DNA of 64,000 nucleotides. Source: Shewanella sp. OPT22. Its GTDB lineage: Bacteria > Pseudomonadota > Gammaproteobacteria > Enterobacterales > Shewanellaceae. The notes under the pieces are model-generated. The model searched no databases, was not told the origin of the DNA, and saw only the letters and a program-made list of their open reading frames with translations. Positions 28,161-38,067 of this stretch are shown here, in pieces; position 1 is the first letter of the stretch; every line of letters begins with the position of its first letter. Made by a program: the position numbers and the translations under genes. The stretch lies in assembly GCF_004168585.1 (NCBI RefSeq), contig NZ_PGVH01000002.1:124001-188000 (forward strand). Direction: 5' to 3'.

Positions 28161-28446
28161 TTCTTTAACCTCGCATCCCTTGTGAGTTTATTTTTAATCA
28201 ATAACCTCATGAAGTACAAGTAAAAACACACGACCCTAGACTAAAGTTGAATATTTTTCTTTTTGCTGTCTTGTTAGCTTTCAGTTTGGAAAAAAGAACA
28301 GCAGTTCCGATTGGGCAGGGAATACTAAGGCGTGTAGATCTTTAAGTTTTAAATATTAAGTACGGGCAATATTTAAAATTTAGGGGAAAAAATCTCTCAG
28401 CTAAACTCTCTCCAAAAAGAATTGATAAAACAAAAAGGAGAGTATT
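28161..28446. promoter_or_regulatory. Divergent promoter region of the acetate locus
   Basis: 286 bases between the divergent DUF294 and DUF4212 genes, AT-rich. An AAGGAG ribosome site precedes the GTG start at 28447. No operator was recognised with confidence. Confidence 0.45.
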
Positions 28447-28698
28447 GTGGAAAGCGAAAACAGTTATTGGACTGAAAATTTACGCCTTATCCTGATATGC
28501 CTTGCCATATGGTTTGTCGTGTCATTTGTATTTGGGATCTTGTTAGTTGAACCATTAAATGAAATTCGTATGGGCGGCTACAAGCTAGGTTTCTGGTTTG
28601 CTCAGCAAGGTTCTATTTATGTCTTCGTCGCATTGATTTTTTGGTATACCTCAAAAATGAATAAGCTCGATAAAAAATACAAGGTAGAGGAAAAGTAA
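28447..28698 (+). CDS. DUF4212 small symporter subunit
   Basis: 83 residues, GTG start with AAGGAG upstream. Two membrane spans. The family signature is clear in the N-terminal YWTENLRLI, the FGILLVEPLNEIRMGGYKLG loop and FWFAQQGSIYVF. Such proteins are always encoded just upstream of a large sodium:solute symporter and are thought to be its partner subunit. Here the symporter starts immediately after the stop. Confidence 0.92.
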   Translation: MESENSYWTENLRLILICLAIWFVVSFVFGILLVEPLNEIRMGGYKLGFWFAQQGSIYVFVALIFWYTSKMNKLDKKYKVEEK

Positions 28699-30435
28699 AT
28701 GGATGAATTAAAACTTTATACCTACATTGCCGTATTTGGCTCTTTCGGGCTTTATTTTGCAATTGCATGGTGGGCACGAGCAAGCACGACCAGTGATTTT
28801 TATGTCGCTGGCGGTGGCATTAGTCCATTACAAAACGGTATGGCAATTGGTGCCGACTGGATGAGTGCTGCATCATTTATCTCTATGGCAGGTTTAATTG
28901 CCTTTTTAGGTTACGGCGGTTCCGTATTCTTAATGGGTTGGACCGGTGGTTACGTGCTGCTTGCAATGCTACTTGCACCTTATATGCGTAAACACGGAAA
29001 ATTTACCGTACCAGAATTCATTAGTGATCGTTATTACTCAAAAACGGCACGTATCGTTGCCGTTATATGTTTGATCATTGCGTCATTGACCTACATTATC
29101 GGCCAGATGAAAGGTGTTGGTGTTGCATTCTCTCGCTTCTTAGAAGTGGACTACGATTTAGGGCTTGGTATAGGCATGTTAGTAGTATGGGTGTATGCCG
29201 TACTCGGTGGCATGAAAGGCATTACCTACACTCAGATTGCACAGTATTGCGTGTTAATCTTTGCTTATACCATCCCTGCCATTTTCATCTCGCTACAACT
29301 CACAGGTAACCCAATTCCGCAACTTGGTCTTGGTAGTACTTTAGCAGACGGAAGTGGTGTTTACTTACTTGATAAATTAGATCAAGTGGTCACGGATCTA
29401 GGCTTTAAAGAGTACACAACCGATAACATGGGAGGCTCTTTAAATATGTTTGCCTACACCATGTCATTAATGATTGGTACTGCTGGTTTACCACACGTTA
29501 TTATGCGCTTCTTTACGGTCCCTTCAGTAAAAGCGGCTCGTTCATCAGCTGGCTATGCGCTTGTGTTTATTGCGCTCCTTTATACTGTTGCACCTGCTGT
29601 AGGCGCAATGGCACGTTTGAACCTAATGAGTACGATCGAACCAACTGCAGGTCAAAACTTACAGTATGATCAACGCCCACAATGGTTTAAGGATTGGGAA
29701 AACACTGGATTGTTGAAGTACGAAGATAAAAACGGTGATGGCAAAATCCAATATGTTGCAGATAAGAACACCAATGAAATGGTTAAAGTTGACCGTGACA
29801 TCATGGTGCTAGCCAATCCTGCAATCGCAAACCTTCCTAACTGGGTTATTGCCCTTGTGGCAGCCGGTGGTCTAGCTGCTGCACTCTCAACCGCCGCAGG
29901 ATTACTCTTAGCCATATCCTCCTCGATTTCCCATGACTTAATGAAAGGTGTACTCACCCCCAATATGTCAGAGAAAAACGAACTACTTGCAGGTCGGGTA
30001 ACCATGACGCTATCGATTCTAGTCGCAGGTTATCTCGGGCTCAATCCGCCCGGATTTGCCGCCGGAACCGTAGCCTTGGCCTTTGGACTCGCAGCATCCA
30101 GTATCTTCCCAGCACTGATGATGGGGATCTTCTCTAAGAAGATGAGTGGTAAAGCAGCAGTTGCGGGTATGTGTTCAGGTATTGGTATCACTATGCTGTA
30201 TGTATTCCAGCATAAAGGCATTATGTTCATTCCTGGCACTTCATTCCTTGGCGGTTTACCTGAAAATTGGTTCTTAGGAATCTCACCAAACGCATTCGGT
30301 GCAGTAGGTGCATTAGTGAACTTTGCAGTAGCCTTTATTGTATGTAAATTTACTGGGGAAGCGCCGAAAGAAATTCAGCAAATGGTTGAAAACTTCCGAG
30401 TACCTAAAGGTGCAGGTGCCGCACACGCACACTAG
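28699..30435 (+). CDS. Sodium:solute symporter, acetate/monocarboxylate type
   Basis: 578 residues, about thirteen membrane spans, SSS family (VC_2705/ActP-like). Conserved segments include FYVAGGGISPLQNGMAIGADW and the helix with GGLAAALSTAAGLLL. A soluble loop near residue 343 reads DKNGDGKIQY, like a calcium-binding EF-hand loop. The adjacent acs and DUF294 genes suggest acetate or propionate uptake. Terminator follows. Confidence 0.9.
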   Translation: MDELKLYTYIAVFGSFGLYFAIAWWARASTTSDFYVAGGGISPLQNGMAIGADWMSAASFISMAGLIAFLGYGGSVFLMGWTGGYVLLAMLLAPYMRKHGKFTVPEFISDRYYSKTARIVAVICLIIASLTYIIGQMKGVGVAFSRFLEVDYDLGLGIGMLVVWVYAVLGGMKGITYTQIAQYCVLIFAYTIPAIFISLQLTGNPIPQLGLGSTLADGSGVYLLDKLDQVVTDLGFKEYTTDNMGGSLNMFAYTMSLMIGTAGLPHVIMRFFTVPSVKAARSSAGYALVFIALLYTVAPAVGAMARLNLMSTIEPTAGQNLQYDQRPQWFKDWENTGLLKYEDKNGDGKIQYVADKNTNEMVKVDRDIMVLANPAIANLPNWVIALVAAGGLAAALSTAAGLLLAISSSISHDLMKGVLTPNMSEKNELLAGRVTMTLSILVAGYLGLNPPGFAAGTVALAFGLAASSIFPALMMGIFSKKMSGKAAVAGMCSGIGITMLYVFQHKGIMFIPGTSFLGGLPENWFLGISPNAFGAVGALVNFAVAFIVCKFTGEAPKEIQQMVENFRVPKGAGAAHAH

Positions 30436-30446
30436 TATCTAGCCTA

Positions 30447-30475
30447 AGAAGGCTTTGATTTATCAGAGCCTTCTT
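30447..30475 (+). terminator. Terminator after the symporter
   Basis: AAGAAGGCTTTGA pairs with TCAGAGCCTTCTT (one G-U pair), short loop, T-containing tail. Confidence 0.75.
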
Positions 30476-30499
30476 CATCAAAAATAATAAGGATATAAG

Positions 30500-30949
30500 A
30501 TGAATAAGCATACAAAACTAGCGATATTCGTGGCGCCTATTCTGACCATAGCTGGCTATATTATTTCTGATTCATATCTAGAAAGTCAGGCTAAGGAAAA
30601 ACGTGTGTTTACACTCACCCCTGAGAATCAGTGTGATGTGCTTGCTAAAAATTGTGTTTTAGTTTCTGGTGAATTTAAAGTTAACGTTTACGATGAAGAA
30701 GGTACCACTTTTATCAACTCAACCTTCCCTCTCGATAAAGCAACCTTATTTCTTGTCGATCGACATGAGCAAGCTACCATTTACCCTCTTTCGATGGAAA
30801 AGTCTGCCTATTACTGGGGAATCGATACACCGCTGAGAGAGAACCTATCTAGAGAAAACGCTAAACAAAAAATCCGTTTGATCGCTCAAATTAAAGGTGG
30901 TCAATATATTAGTGAGTTTTATACTGCTAGACGTAACGATGCGATTTAG
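30500..30949 (+). CDS. Membrane-anchored protein of unknown function
   Basis: 149 residues. An N-terminal hydrophobic segment (residues 8-24) serves as anchor or signal. The remainder is probably periplasmic, beta-rich, with one close cysteine pair (ENQCDVLAKNC). AAGGAT ribosome site upstream. No family recognised. It sits after the symporter terminator and is probably its own unit. Confidence 0.65.
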   Translation: MNKHTKLAIFVAPILTIAGYIISDSYLESQAKEKRVFTLTPENQCDVLAKNCVLVSGEFKVNVYDEEGTTFINSTFPLDKATLFLVDRHEQATIYPLSMEKSAYYWGIDTPLRENLSRENAKQKIRLIAQIKGGQYISEFYTARRNDAI

Positions 30950-31119
30950 AAATATATGAAAATCAATTGATAGAGCAAAAAACAAGCATGATAAGTATCT
31001 GTTTCTTCTTAATATTGTCATTTTAACTGCATAACTCTTCATTTTTTTTGAAATATATCATTACCCAGTTTGGTCTTAACAAAAAGCTAACAATGATAAT
31101 TAATCAAAGAGTGAACGTT

Positions 31120-31956
31120 ATGATCAACAATCTCAAGTTAAAAAACACATCTCTTAAAGCGCTGTTAATCTCTGCCCCTTTTATGCTTGCAGCAACTAAC
31201 GCATCTGCTGGTGCGTGGGTTGGTGAAAAAGGTTCAGGTTATGCAAAACTCGGCTATGCGACTTATGAAGCGGATAGCTATAGAGGAAACAATCCTAGTT
31301 TCCAAAACTTCGAAAGCGACAGCGTTTCTTTCTACGGAGAGTACGGTTTAGGCAATAGCTTTTCTCTTTATGGTTCACAAATTTATCAATCATATGACCA
31401 ATTAGATAGTGTTTTAGGTGAAAGCAGTGCTACAGGCTTCGGTGATACAGAGTTAGGCCTGAAGTATCAATGGCAAGCGGAACCATTCGTTTTATCAACA
31501 TCTTTTTTGGTTAAAGCCCCTCTTTTTTACAAAGCAGAAGATGGCTTAGGCAACCACCAAGTTGATTATGAAGCCAGAGTACTTATTGGCAAAGGGCTAG
31601 GTAAATATGGCTATTTTGGTGCTGAAGCGGGTTACCGCTTAAGAGCTGACTCGCCATCTGACGAATATCGTTACCTCATCGAGTACGGCTTTAATATCAC
31701 TAAAAACTTGTACTTCCGCACCAAGCTAGACGGTATTTTGAGCGCAGAGAACTCTGATGCACCTAACACATTGAACGGCAACCTATCTAATCCACTTGAG
31801 TTCGATGTAGGCAAACTTGAGCTAACTACAGGTTGGAACTTCGATAACAAAGCCCTGAAAGGTTACGGTTTAGAAGTGACTTATACCCGTGAAATATATG
31901 GTGAGAACGTACTAGAAGGCGATCGTATAGAGCTTGGTTTAACAAAAGTTTTCTAA
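31120..31956 (+). CDS. Outer-membrane beta-barrel protein
   Basis: 278 residues from the ATG at 31120, which follows a GAG-type ribosome site; an upstream TTG is rejected. The signal peptide ends near ATNASA-G. The mature chain alternates in short aromatic/Gly strands (SGYAKLGYATYEAD, VSFYGEYGLG, YLIEYGFNI) and ends in LGLTKVF, the C-terminal phenylalanine typical of BAM substrates. The family is not certain (it resembles DUF-type transporters of the MetA/phenol-degradation outer-membrane group). A terminator separates it from the arsenic operon, but it could still serve that pathway. Confidence 0.8.
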   Translation: MINNLKLKNTSLKALLISAPFMLAATNASAGAWVGEKGSGYAKLGYATYEADSYRGNNPSFQNFESDSVSFYGEYGLGNSFSLYGSQIYQSYDQLDSVLGESSATGFGDTELGLKYQWQAEPFVLSTSFLVKAPLFYKAEDGLGNHQVDYEARVLIGKGLGKYGYFGAEAGYRLRADSPSDEYRYLIEYGFNITKNLYFRTKLDGILSAENSDAPNTLNGNLSNPLEFDVGKLELTTGWNFDNKALKGYGLEVTYTREIYGENVLEGDRIELGLTKVF

Positions 31957-31968
31957 CAATCGTATTTC

Positions 31969-32003
31969 AAAAAATGCGGAGTATTTAATGCTCTGCATTT
32001 TTT
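31969..32003 (+). terminator. Terminator after the beta-barrel gene
   Basis: AAAAAATGCGGAG (31969-31981) pairs with CTCTGCATTTTTT (31991-32003), with one G-U pair and a T tail. The arsenic operon probably starts downstream with its own promoter. Confidence 0.85.
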
Positions 32004-32052
32004 AAAAAATTGAACGTTTCGGATTTAAAGTTTCACAAAAGGTTGTTCAACA

Positions 32053-33540
32053 ATGTCTTCAATTAGTTGGTTTTTTATCGCCAGTCATTTTGTTTTATTG
32101 GGCATCTTATGTCTTTTTGGTCTTCATCGCTTGTCGATGGTTATTCGCTGGTATAAATACCGTAATTACAAACCTGCCGAACCAAAAAAGTTTACTGAGT
32201 TACCTCAAGTAACGGTACAAATACCACTTTATAATGAGCGTTTAGTTGCTAAACGGATTGTTGATTCGATTGTGCAACTTGAATACCCTCAAGACAAATT
32301 ACAAATTCAAATTGTTGATGATTCAACGGACGAAACCAGTGATTTAATCGCTGAAAGAGTCTCTTATCACCAACAACAAGGTATCAACATTCAACACGTG
32401 CAACGTGTTCATCGTCATGGCTTTAAAGCTGGCGCTTTAAAAGATGCGATGGAAACCGCTACGGGTGAATTTATTGCTATTTTCGATGCCGACTTCATAC
32501 CGCATAACGATACCTTGCTCAAAACGATTCATCATTTCTCCCAACAAGATATTGCCATGGTGCAATTCCGTTGGGAGCATTTGAATCGAAAAAGCAGCCT
32601 GTTAACAAAAGTCCAAGCCATCATGCTAGATGCTCACTTTGGATTAGAACAACATGTACGCTGTGCAAGTAACAAGTTATTTAACTTTAATGGTACCGCC
32701 GGCATATGGCGTACCGAAGCGATAATTGATGCTGGGCATTGGAGCGCTGATACGCTAACCGAAGATTTAGATTTGAGTTACCGAGCTCAACTTGCAGGTT
32801 GGAAAATGCTTTACCTCAACGACGTTACTTGCCCAGGTGAATTACCAGCAGACATGAACGCCTTTAAGAGTCAGCAGTTCCGCTGGGCTAAGGGCGGCGT
32901 TGAAGTAATGATGAAAATGTTACCAACGGTTTGGAAATCAAACATCCCTTTTAAAAAGAAAGTCGAGTCTACGTTCCACCTTGGTAATAACCTCGCTTAC
33001 TTTGTGATGCTCGTTGATACCCTCGTTTTCTTAGTACCGAGTTTATATTTACGTGATCAATACGATTTCGTAAACGTATGGTGGTTGGATATTCCATTAC
33101 TTGCCATGTCGTCTGGTGGTCACTTAGCTTATCTCTATTTTGGGCAAGTCGTTCTCAATCGCTCTAAAAGTCGTGCCTTCGTAAAGTTACCAAGTTTAAT
33201 GATTTTGGGTATTCAGCTGGCGATAAATAACTCAAAAGCGGGAATTGAAGGTCTACTAGGCAAGCGAAGCGAATTTGTGCGCACACCAAAAACCGGAGAG
33301 TTAGAAAACAAACTTACGCAATCAGAAGTACAAACTAAACCTGAGAAAAAACAGTATCGTGCAATTCCACCAAGAGGTGCGTTTTTTGAAGTTGCGATTG
33401 CAGTGGTTTATTCCATTGTATTCCTGTGGGCCATGGCTCAAGGACATTGGTTTATGTTGCCGTTCTTGTTATTGCTTGCAATAGGCTTTGTACTCTCCGC
33501 ATTACATAGCTTTTATAGCCACTTTCAATTATCTAAGTAG
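32053..33540 (+). CDS. Membrane glycosyltransferase, cellulose-synthase-like GT2
   Basis: 495 residues: an N-terminal membrane span, a cytosolic GT2 domain with IVDDSTDET, IFDADF (DxD), TEDLDLSYRA (catalytic TED) and QQFRWAKGG (QxxRW), then several membrane spans at the C-terminus. The full D, DxD, TED, QxxRW set is that of processive or membrane-linked GT2 enzymes. Opening gene of the arsenosugar-type operon. Sugar donor and acceptor are not predictable from the sequence. Confidence 0.88.
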   Translation: MSSISWFFIASHFVLLGILCLFGLHRLSMVIRWYKYRNYKPAEPKKFTELPQVTVQIPLYNERLVAKRIVDSIVQLEYPQDKLQIQIVDDSTDETSDLIAERVSYHQQQGINIQHVQRVHRHGFKAGALKDAMETATGEFIAIFDADFIPHNDTLLKTIHHFSQQDIAMVQFRWEHLNRKSSLLTKVQAIMLDAHFGLEQHVRCASNKLFNFNGTAGIWRTEAIIDAGHWSADTLTEDLDLSYRAQLAGWKMLYLNDVTCPGELPADMNAFKSQQFRWAKGGVEVMMKMLPTVWKSNIPFKKKVESTFHLGNNLAYFVMLVDTLVFLVPSLYLRDQYDFVNVWWLDIPLLAMSSGGHLAYLYFGQVVLNRSKSRAFVKLPSLMILGIQLAINNSKAGIEGLLGKRSEFVRTPKTGELENKLTQSEVQTKPEKKQYRAIPPRGAFFEVAIAVVYSIVFLWAMAQGHWFMLPFLLLLAIGFVLSALHSFYSHFQLSK

Positions 33541-33552
33541 TTGGTAACAACA

Positions 33553-34986
33553 ATGAACACACTCACAAACTACTTTGCAAATGAAATAACACCAACCACT
33601 AAAAAATGGCTGCATTTTTTGAGTCTAATAGGTGCGGTTCTGGCCAGTTTCAGTAGCCATTGGTTATCTGAAATTAAGGATGCGCCAACGTCTCCATACT
33701 TAGGTGAGATGGGTATTTTCATCATTTTGCAATTTAGTTTGATGGCAGTATTTATGCTGCTGGCTTGGGCAACCTCACCTTCATCGTTGAAGTTGAAAGA
33801 TTATAAACTCATTTTGCTGGCAGCGGTTATTGCACGTGTTGCTTTACTCGATGTGACGCCTTACACCTCAAATGATGTTGACCGTTATTTATTTGATGGG
33901 CGTATCGCTTATGAGGGCATAGATCCTTACCGAGTAAGCCATGATGCGCCAGAGCTTACAGAGCTTCGTGCACAATGGCAGCCGCCGCAAGAGCACGCCA
34001 AATACGTGACGTTATATCCACCCGTTGCCTTAAGTCTCTTCGCATTAGCATCTTCAGCTGGTGTTGAACATGCACAGTTGGCGTGGAGTGCAATATTGCT
34101 GCTAAGTGGGCTACTTACACTGTATTTTTCGGTAAGAGTTTTACAGCACATTGATAAACTTAAGCATCTTTCACTTGTAGCCTTATCACCATTATTGATT
34201 TTAGAAACAGGTGTAGGGCTGCACCTCGACGCCCTTTCAACCCTTACCGTAACCATTGCCATTTATTTATGGTTACAACAACGGTTTGCAGCTTGTGGTG
34301 TCATCGTGGGCATTGGTATGTCATTAAAGATATTACCCATGATGTTGTTACTTCCTTTTCTATTTTGGTTATTTGGCAAAAAAGCAATTAAAACCAGTGT
34401 AACACTTGCTTCGAGTACAGTTGCGACAGTATTGGGCATTTATGTCTTGGCTGTTTTGTTGGGGTATCATCCTGTCGGAAGTATCAGTGTCTTTTTTGAG
34501 AAATGGCGTTTTGCATCCCCCTTGTTTAATGCTTTAGACAGTTTCCTCTCTGGCTATCAACTACTAATAGCACTGCTCAGCATTGCTGTTGTGGTGTGTT
34601 TACTGATTGGTCTTGTAAGTTTCTCATCTGCAAGATCAAAAGTTCAGAATTGCGATTTGGCAACCTGCCTGCAATTAGCCCTCGCTATCCCTCTAATATT
34701 AAGTCCTGTGCTTTTCCCTTGGTATTTAATGCCATTAATACCTTTATTAGCATTGAGGCCCAATATTTACCTCATCACATGGACATTACTGATGCCACTG
34801 ACCTATGAAGTCATCAGTGATTTTTTATGTTGCCAGCAATGGATGCCAGCACGATGGCCTGTAATTTTTATAGGCGTTCTTTATCTAATAACAACAATCA
34901 AATTAACCCATTGGCTATATACAAATAAAGTTGAACTATTGGGTCAATTTAACGCTGACAATAAAAAAGTGTGTGACGCATTATGA
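33553..34986 (+). CDS. GT-C type polyprenyl-phosphate-sugar mannosyltransferase-like protein
   Basis: 477 residues from the ATG at 33553, with about ten to twelve membrane spans. The signature YTSNDVDRYLFDGRIAY (early acidic loop) with GIDPYRV and TLYPPVALS is the DUF2029/GT87-like pattern of lipid-linked sugar transferases. The DPM-like gene three positions downstream could supply the lipid-phosphate sugar. It overlaps the next gene by four bases (ATGA). Confidence 0.82.
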   Translation: MNTLTNYFANEITPTTKKWLHFLSLIGAVLASFSSHWLSEIKDAPTSPYLGEMGIFIILQFSLMAVFMLLAWATSPSSLKLKDYKLILLAAVIARVALLDVTPYTSNDVDRYLFDGRIAYEGIDPYRVSHDAPELTELRAQWQPPQEHAKYVTLYPPVALSLFALASSAGVEHAQLAWSAILLLSGLLTLYFSVRVLQHIDKLKHLSLVALSPLLILETGVGLHLDALSTLTVTIAIYLWLQQRFAACGVIVGIGMSLKILPMMLLLPFLFWLFGKKAIKTSVTLASSTVATVLGIYVLAVLLGYHPVGSISVFFEKWRFASPLFNALDSFLSGYQLLIALLSIAVVVCLLIGLVSFSSARSKVQNCDLATCLQLALAIPLILSPVLFPWYLMPLIPLLALRPNIYLITWTLLMPLTYEVISDFLCCQQWMPARWPVIFIGVLYLITTIKLTHWLYTNKVELLGQFNADNKKVCDAL

Positions 34987-37337
34987 TAACAATAATCAAA
35001 AATTATACTCATTGGCTGCACGGCCGCTGGCCAGACGGTGAAGTTGAAAAATTGCCCGTAGTCGAACATAACGGAACCACTAATATTAAAGGGGTTTACG
35101 TTGTAGGTGATTTAACGGGTGTACCGCTATTAAAATTTTCTGCCGACACTGGCGCAAAAGCGATACAAAATATTATTTCTGACTCTGGCTTTTCACAAAG
35201 AAATCAGACTAATGATATCGCTGATGTCATTATCGTCGGTGGTGGTGTAAGTGGTTATGCAGCAGCTATTGAAGCAAAAAAGCACAAACTTAATTTTACT
35301 TTAATTGAGGGAAACCAACCGCTTTCGACAATTGAAAACTTCCCTAAAAATAAGCCTATTTATACCTATCCAACGGACTTAACGCCACAAGGTGATTTGC
35401 AGTTTTCAGATAAAATCACTCATAAAGAAAACCTGCTTTCAGAATTAAAAGCACAACTGGTTGAGCATGACGTTTCCACTGACATCGCTAAAGTCAGTCA
35501 CATTGAAAAAAATGCACAGCACATTGATGTAATTTTAGAAAATGGCGACAAACTAAAAGCACACCGAGTAGTCCTTGCCATCGGCCGCTCTGGTGGTTAT
35601 CGCAAACTTGATGTTAAAGGCGAGTCATTAGCTAAGGTCAGTAACCGATTAATTGACCCTGCTGTCTACAGCCATAAAAAACTGCTGATTGTTGGTGGTG
35701 GTGACAGCGCACTTGAAGCGGCTATTGCGACAGCAAACGAAAATGCAGATGTGACGCTATCTTACCGCAAAGCAGAGTTTTCACGTGCTAAAACAGAAAA
35801 CGTCGACCAGCTCAATCAATTAGTTGACGATAAAAAAGTTGAATTAAAACTCGCCACCAATTTAAGTGAAATCAACGAAGATAACGTCACACTTAAAAAC
35901 CAGCATGGTGAATCAGAGACGTTCGAGAACGACAATGTATTGCTGGCAACAGGTCGTGAAGCACCATTAGACTTTTTCCGTCGTTCAAAAATCAAGATCC
36001 AAGGTGAAAGCACATGGCAAGGTTGGATTGCATTTATTTTATTCTTAGGTGCAATGGTGGCACTCTATGATTGGAAAGGTTACGGCTTCTTCAATTCATT
36101 TTGGGGCACTTTTTCTTATCCAGATCAAATGCCAACACTCATTGCAGGTTGGGGGGAATGGTGGCAAGCGCAAGTCAGTGATCGAAGTACGTTAATTGGT
36201 ACCATTGCCGTATCTCTGAAGAGCCGTTCTTTTTATTACACTTTACTTTATACGATTTTAATTGCCGTATTTGGTTGGCAGCGGATCCAAAGACGTAAAA
36301 CGCCTTATGTCACCAGACAAACTATCGTTTTATTTGTCATTCAGTTATTGCCACTGTTTTTGCTGCCTGAAATCATCTTGCCGTATTTAGGTTACAACGG
36401 CGTCTTTGATGCTGGAACGGGTAAGGCATTCGCAGACACCCTATTCCCAAGTTACATCTCGGCCCAAGATCTTGCAGCACACAACTGGCCAGATTGGGGA
36501 CACCCTCGTGCATTTTGGCATGCATACAGCTTTATCTTTGCATGGCCTTTAGGTGTCTACACCGTATTTACAGATACGCCACAAGTTGCTTGGTTAATCA
36601 TTGCTTCCGTTCAGACGTTAGTGATTATTCCATTAATCGTTTACAAATGGGGTAAAGGCGCATATTGCAGCTGGATTTGTTCCTGTGGCGCAATGGCTGA
36701 AACCATGGGCGACACTCAACGCCATAAAATGCCTCACGGTGCTAAGTGGAATAAGCTGAATATGCTTGGTCAGTTCATCTTACTGGTTGCAATCGTATTA
36801 TTAGTGATTCGTGTGCTGGGATGGGTTTACCCAGAATCTTGGATGAACGAAATGTTTAATTTGTTCTTCAAAGGTGAAAACAAAGATTACCAGCTGGTCA
36901 ATGGCTTCAGTTATAAGTGGATTGTCGACATTCTGTTTGCGGGTGTTTTAGGTTTCGGCCTTTACTTCAAATACTCCGGTAGAACGTGGTGCCGCTTTGC
37001 TTGCCCACTTGCAGCCCTAATGAACATATACAGTCGATTCAGTAAGTTCGCTATTGTCAGTGAAAAATCAAAATGCATCAGCTGCAACCAATGTACAAGC
37101 ATTTGTCATCAAGGCATCGATGTTATGGCGTTTGCCAGCAAAGGCAAGCCAATGACTGATCCACAATGTGTTCGTTGCTCTGCGTGTGTAAGCACTTGTC
37201 CGACTGGCACACTGTCTTTTGCTGAAATCAATCGTGCGACATCAAAAGTGATTAAAGTCGACTCATTAGCGGCTAGCCCTGTGCAAATGGCAGAAAAAGC
37301 CAAAAAGCACGGAGTTATCGAGGTACGAAATGTATAA
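34983..37337 (+). CDS. Flavoprotein fused to a membrane [4Fe-4S] polyferredoxin
   Basis: 784 residues. The N-terminal ~340 residues are a thioredoxin-reductase-like pyridine nucleotide/FAD oxidoreductase (DVIIVGGGVSGYAAAIEA near 81-98 and LLIVGGGDSALEAAIATA near 233-250). About five membrane spans of the NosR/NapH type follow, with cytosolic cysteine motifs GAYCSWICSCG and WCRFACPL. The C-terminus is a double [4Fe-4S] ferredoxin with CISCNQCTSICHQG and CVRCSACVSTCPTG. The chain begins with a partial VYVVGDLTGVPLL segment that is normally C-terminal in such flavoproteins. I infer electron transfer from NAD(P)H to a quinol or to the operon's reductive/radical enzymes; the partner is not known. 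Confidence 0.85.
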   Translation: MITIIKNYTHWLHGRWPDGEVEKLPVVEHNGTTNIKGVYVVGDLTGVPLLKFSADTGAKAIQNIISDSGFSQRNQTNDIADVIIVGGGVSGYAAAIEAKKHKLNFTLIEGNQPLSTIENFPKNKPIYTYPTDLTPQGDLQFSDKITHKENLLSELKAQLVEHDVSTDIAKVSHIEKNAQHIDVILENGDKLKAHRVVLAIGRSGGYRKLDVKGESLAKVSNRLIDPAVYSHKKLLIVGGGDSALEAAIATANENADVTLSYRKAEFSRAKTENVDQLNQLVDDKKVELKLATNLSEINEDNVTLKNQHGESETFENDNVLLATGREAPLDFFRRSKIKIQGESTWQGWIAFILFLGAMVALYDWKGYGFFNSFWGTFSYPDQMPTLIAGWGEWWQAQVSDRSTLIGTIAVSLKSRSFYYTLLYTILIAVFGWQRIQRRKTPYVTRQTIVLFVIQLLPLFLLPEIILPYLGYNGVFDAGTGKAFADTLFPSYISAQDLAAHNWPDWGHPRAFWHAYSFIFAWPLGVYTVFTDTPQVAWLIIASVQTLVIIPLIVYKWGKGAYCSWICSCGAMAETMGDTQRHKMPHGAKWNKLNMLGQFILLVAIVLLVIRVLGWVYPESWMNEMFNLFFKGENKDYQLVNGFSYKWIVDILFAGVLGFGLYFKYSGRTWCRFACPLAALMNIYSRFSKFAIVSEKSKCISCNQCTSICHQGIDVMAFASKGKPMTDPQCVRCSACVSTCPTGTLSFAEINRATSKVIKVDSLAASPVQMAEKAKKHGVIEVRNV

Positions 37338-38067
37338 AGGACATAAAGTTGCAGTAGTGATTCCAGCACTAAATGAGGAGAACGCCATTGGTGTCGTCGT
37401 TTCAGCGCTGAATGCATTGCAGTTTGATAACCAAAAAGTCATCGACGATATCGTAGTTTGTGACAATGGCTCAACCGACAACACCAGCTCAGCGGCGCAA
37501 GCCGCTGGCGCCACCACCGTTCGTCAAAACAAACCGGGTTACGGCATTGCCTGTCTTACGGCAATCGACAATTTGCCAGAGTGTGACATTGTATTGTTTG
37601 TTGATGGCGACGATTCTTGTTTTGCGCAGCAAGCTATTCCAATGCTTGAAGGCATTGTTGAAGGCGATGACTTAGCCATTGGTTCTCGTACAATGGGTAA
37701 AATAGAAAAAGGCGCCCTTACTCAGACACAAATGTTTGGTAATTGGCTATCCAGCCATTTAATCACTCTATTTTGGGGACAAAAAATCACTGATTTAGGC
37801 CCATTTCGGGCCATGCGTTATTCATCGCTCAAATTTATCGGTATGCAGGATAAAACGTTCGGTTGGACGGTAGAAATGCAAGTCAAGGCTATTATTCATG
37901 GCATGCAAGTCAGTGAATATTCTGTCGACTCTAAAGTGAGAATTGGCGAATCTAAAATCAGCGGTACATTAAAAGGCTCAGTTCAAGCAGGCATTGGCAT
38001 TTTATCAATGATTGGAAAACTGTACTTAACACAAGGCCAACTGAAGCGAATGGCGAGTCGAGTATGA
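37330..38067 (+). CDS. GT2 glycosyltransferase, dolichol-phosphate-mannose-synthase-like
   Basis: 245 residues. The GT2 domain shows VAVVIPALNEENAIG, VVCDNGSTDNT and FVDGDDS (DxD) motifs. No C-terminal membrane extension is present. DPM-like enzymes transfer a sugar from a nucleotide donor to polyprenyl phosphate; here the product could feed the GT-C protein encoded upstream. Overlaps the preceding gene by eight bases and the next by four. Confidence 0.85.
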   Translation: MYKGHKVAVVIPALNEENAIGVVVSALNALQFDNQKVIDDIVVCDNGSTDNTSSAAQAAGATTVRQNKPGYGIACLTAIDNLPECDIVLFVDGDDSCFAQQAIPMLEGIVEGDDLAIGSRTMGKIEKGALTQTQMFGNWLSSHLITLFWGQKITDLGPFRAMRYSSLKFIGMQDKTFGWTVEMQVKAIIHGMQVSEYSVDSKVRIGESKISGTLKGSVQAGIGILSMIGKLYLTQGQLKRMASRV

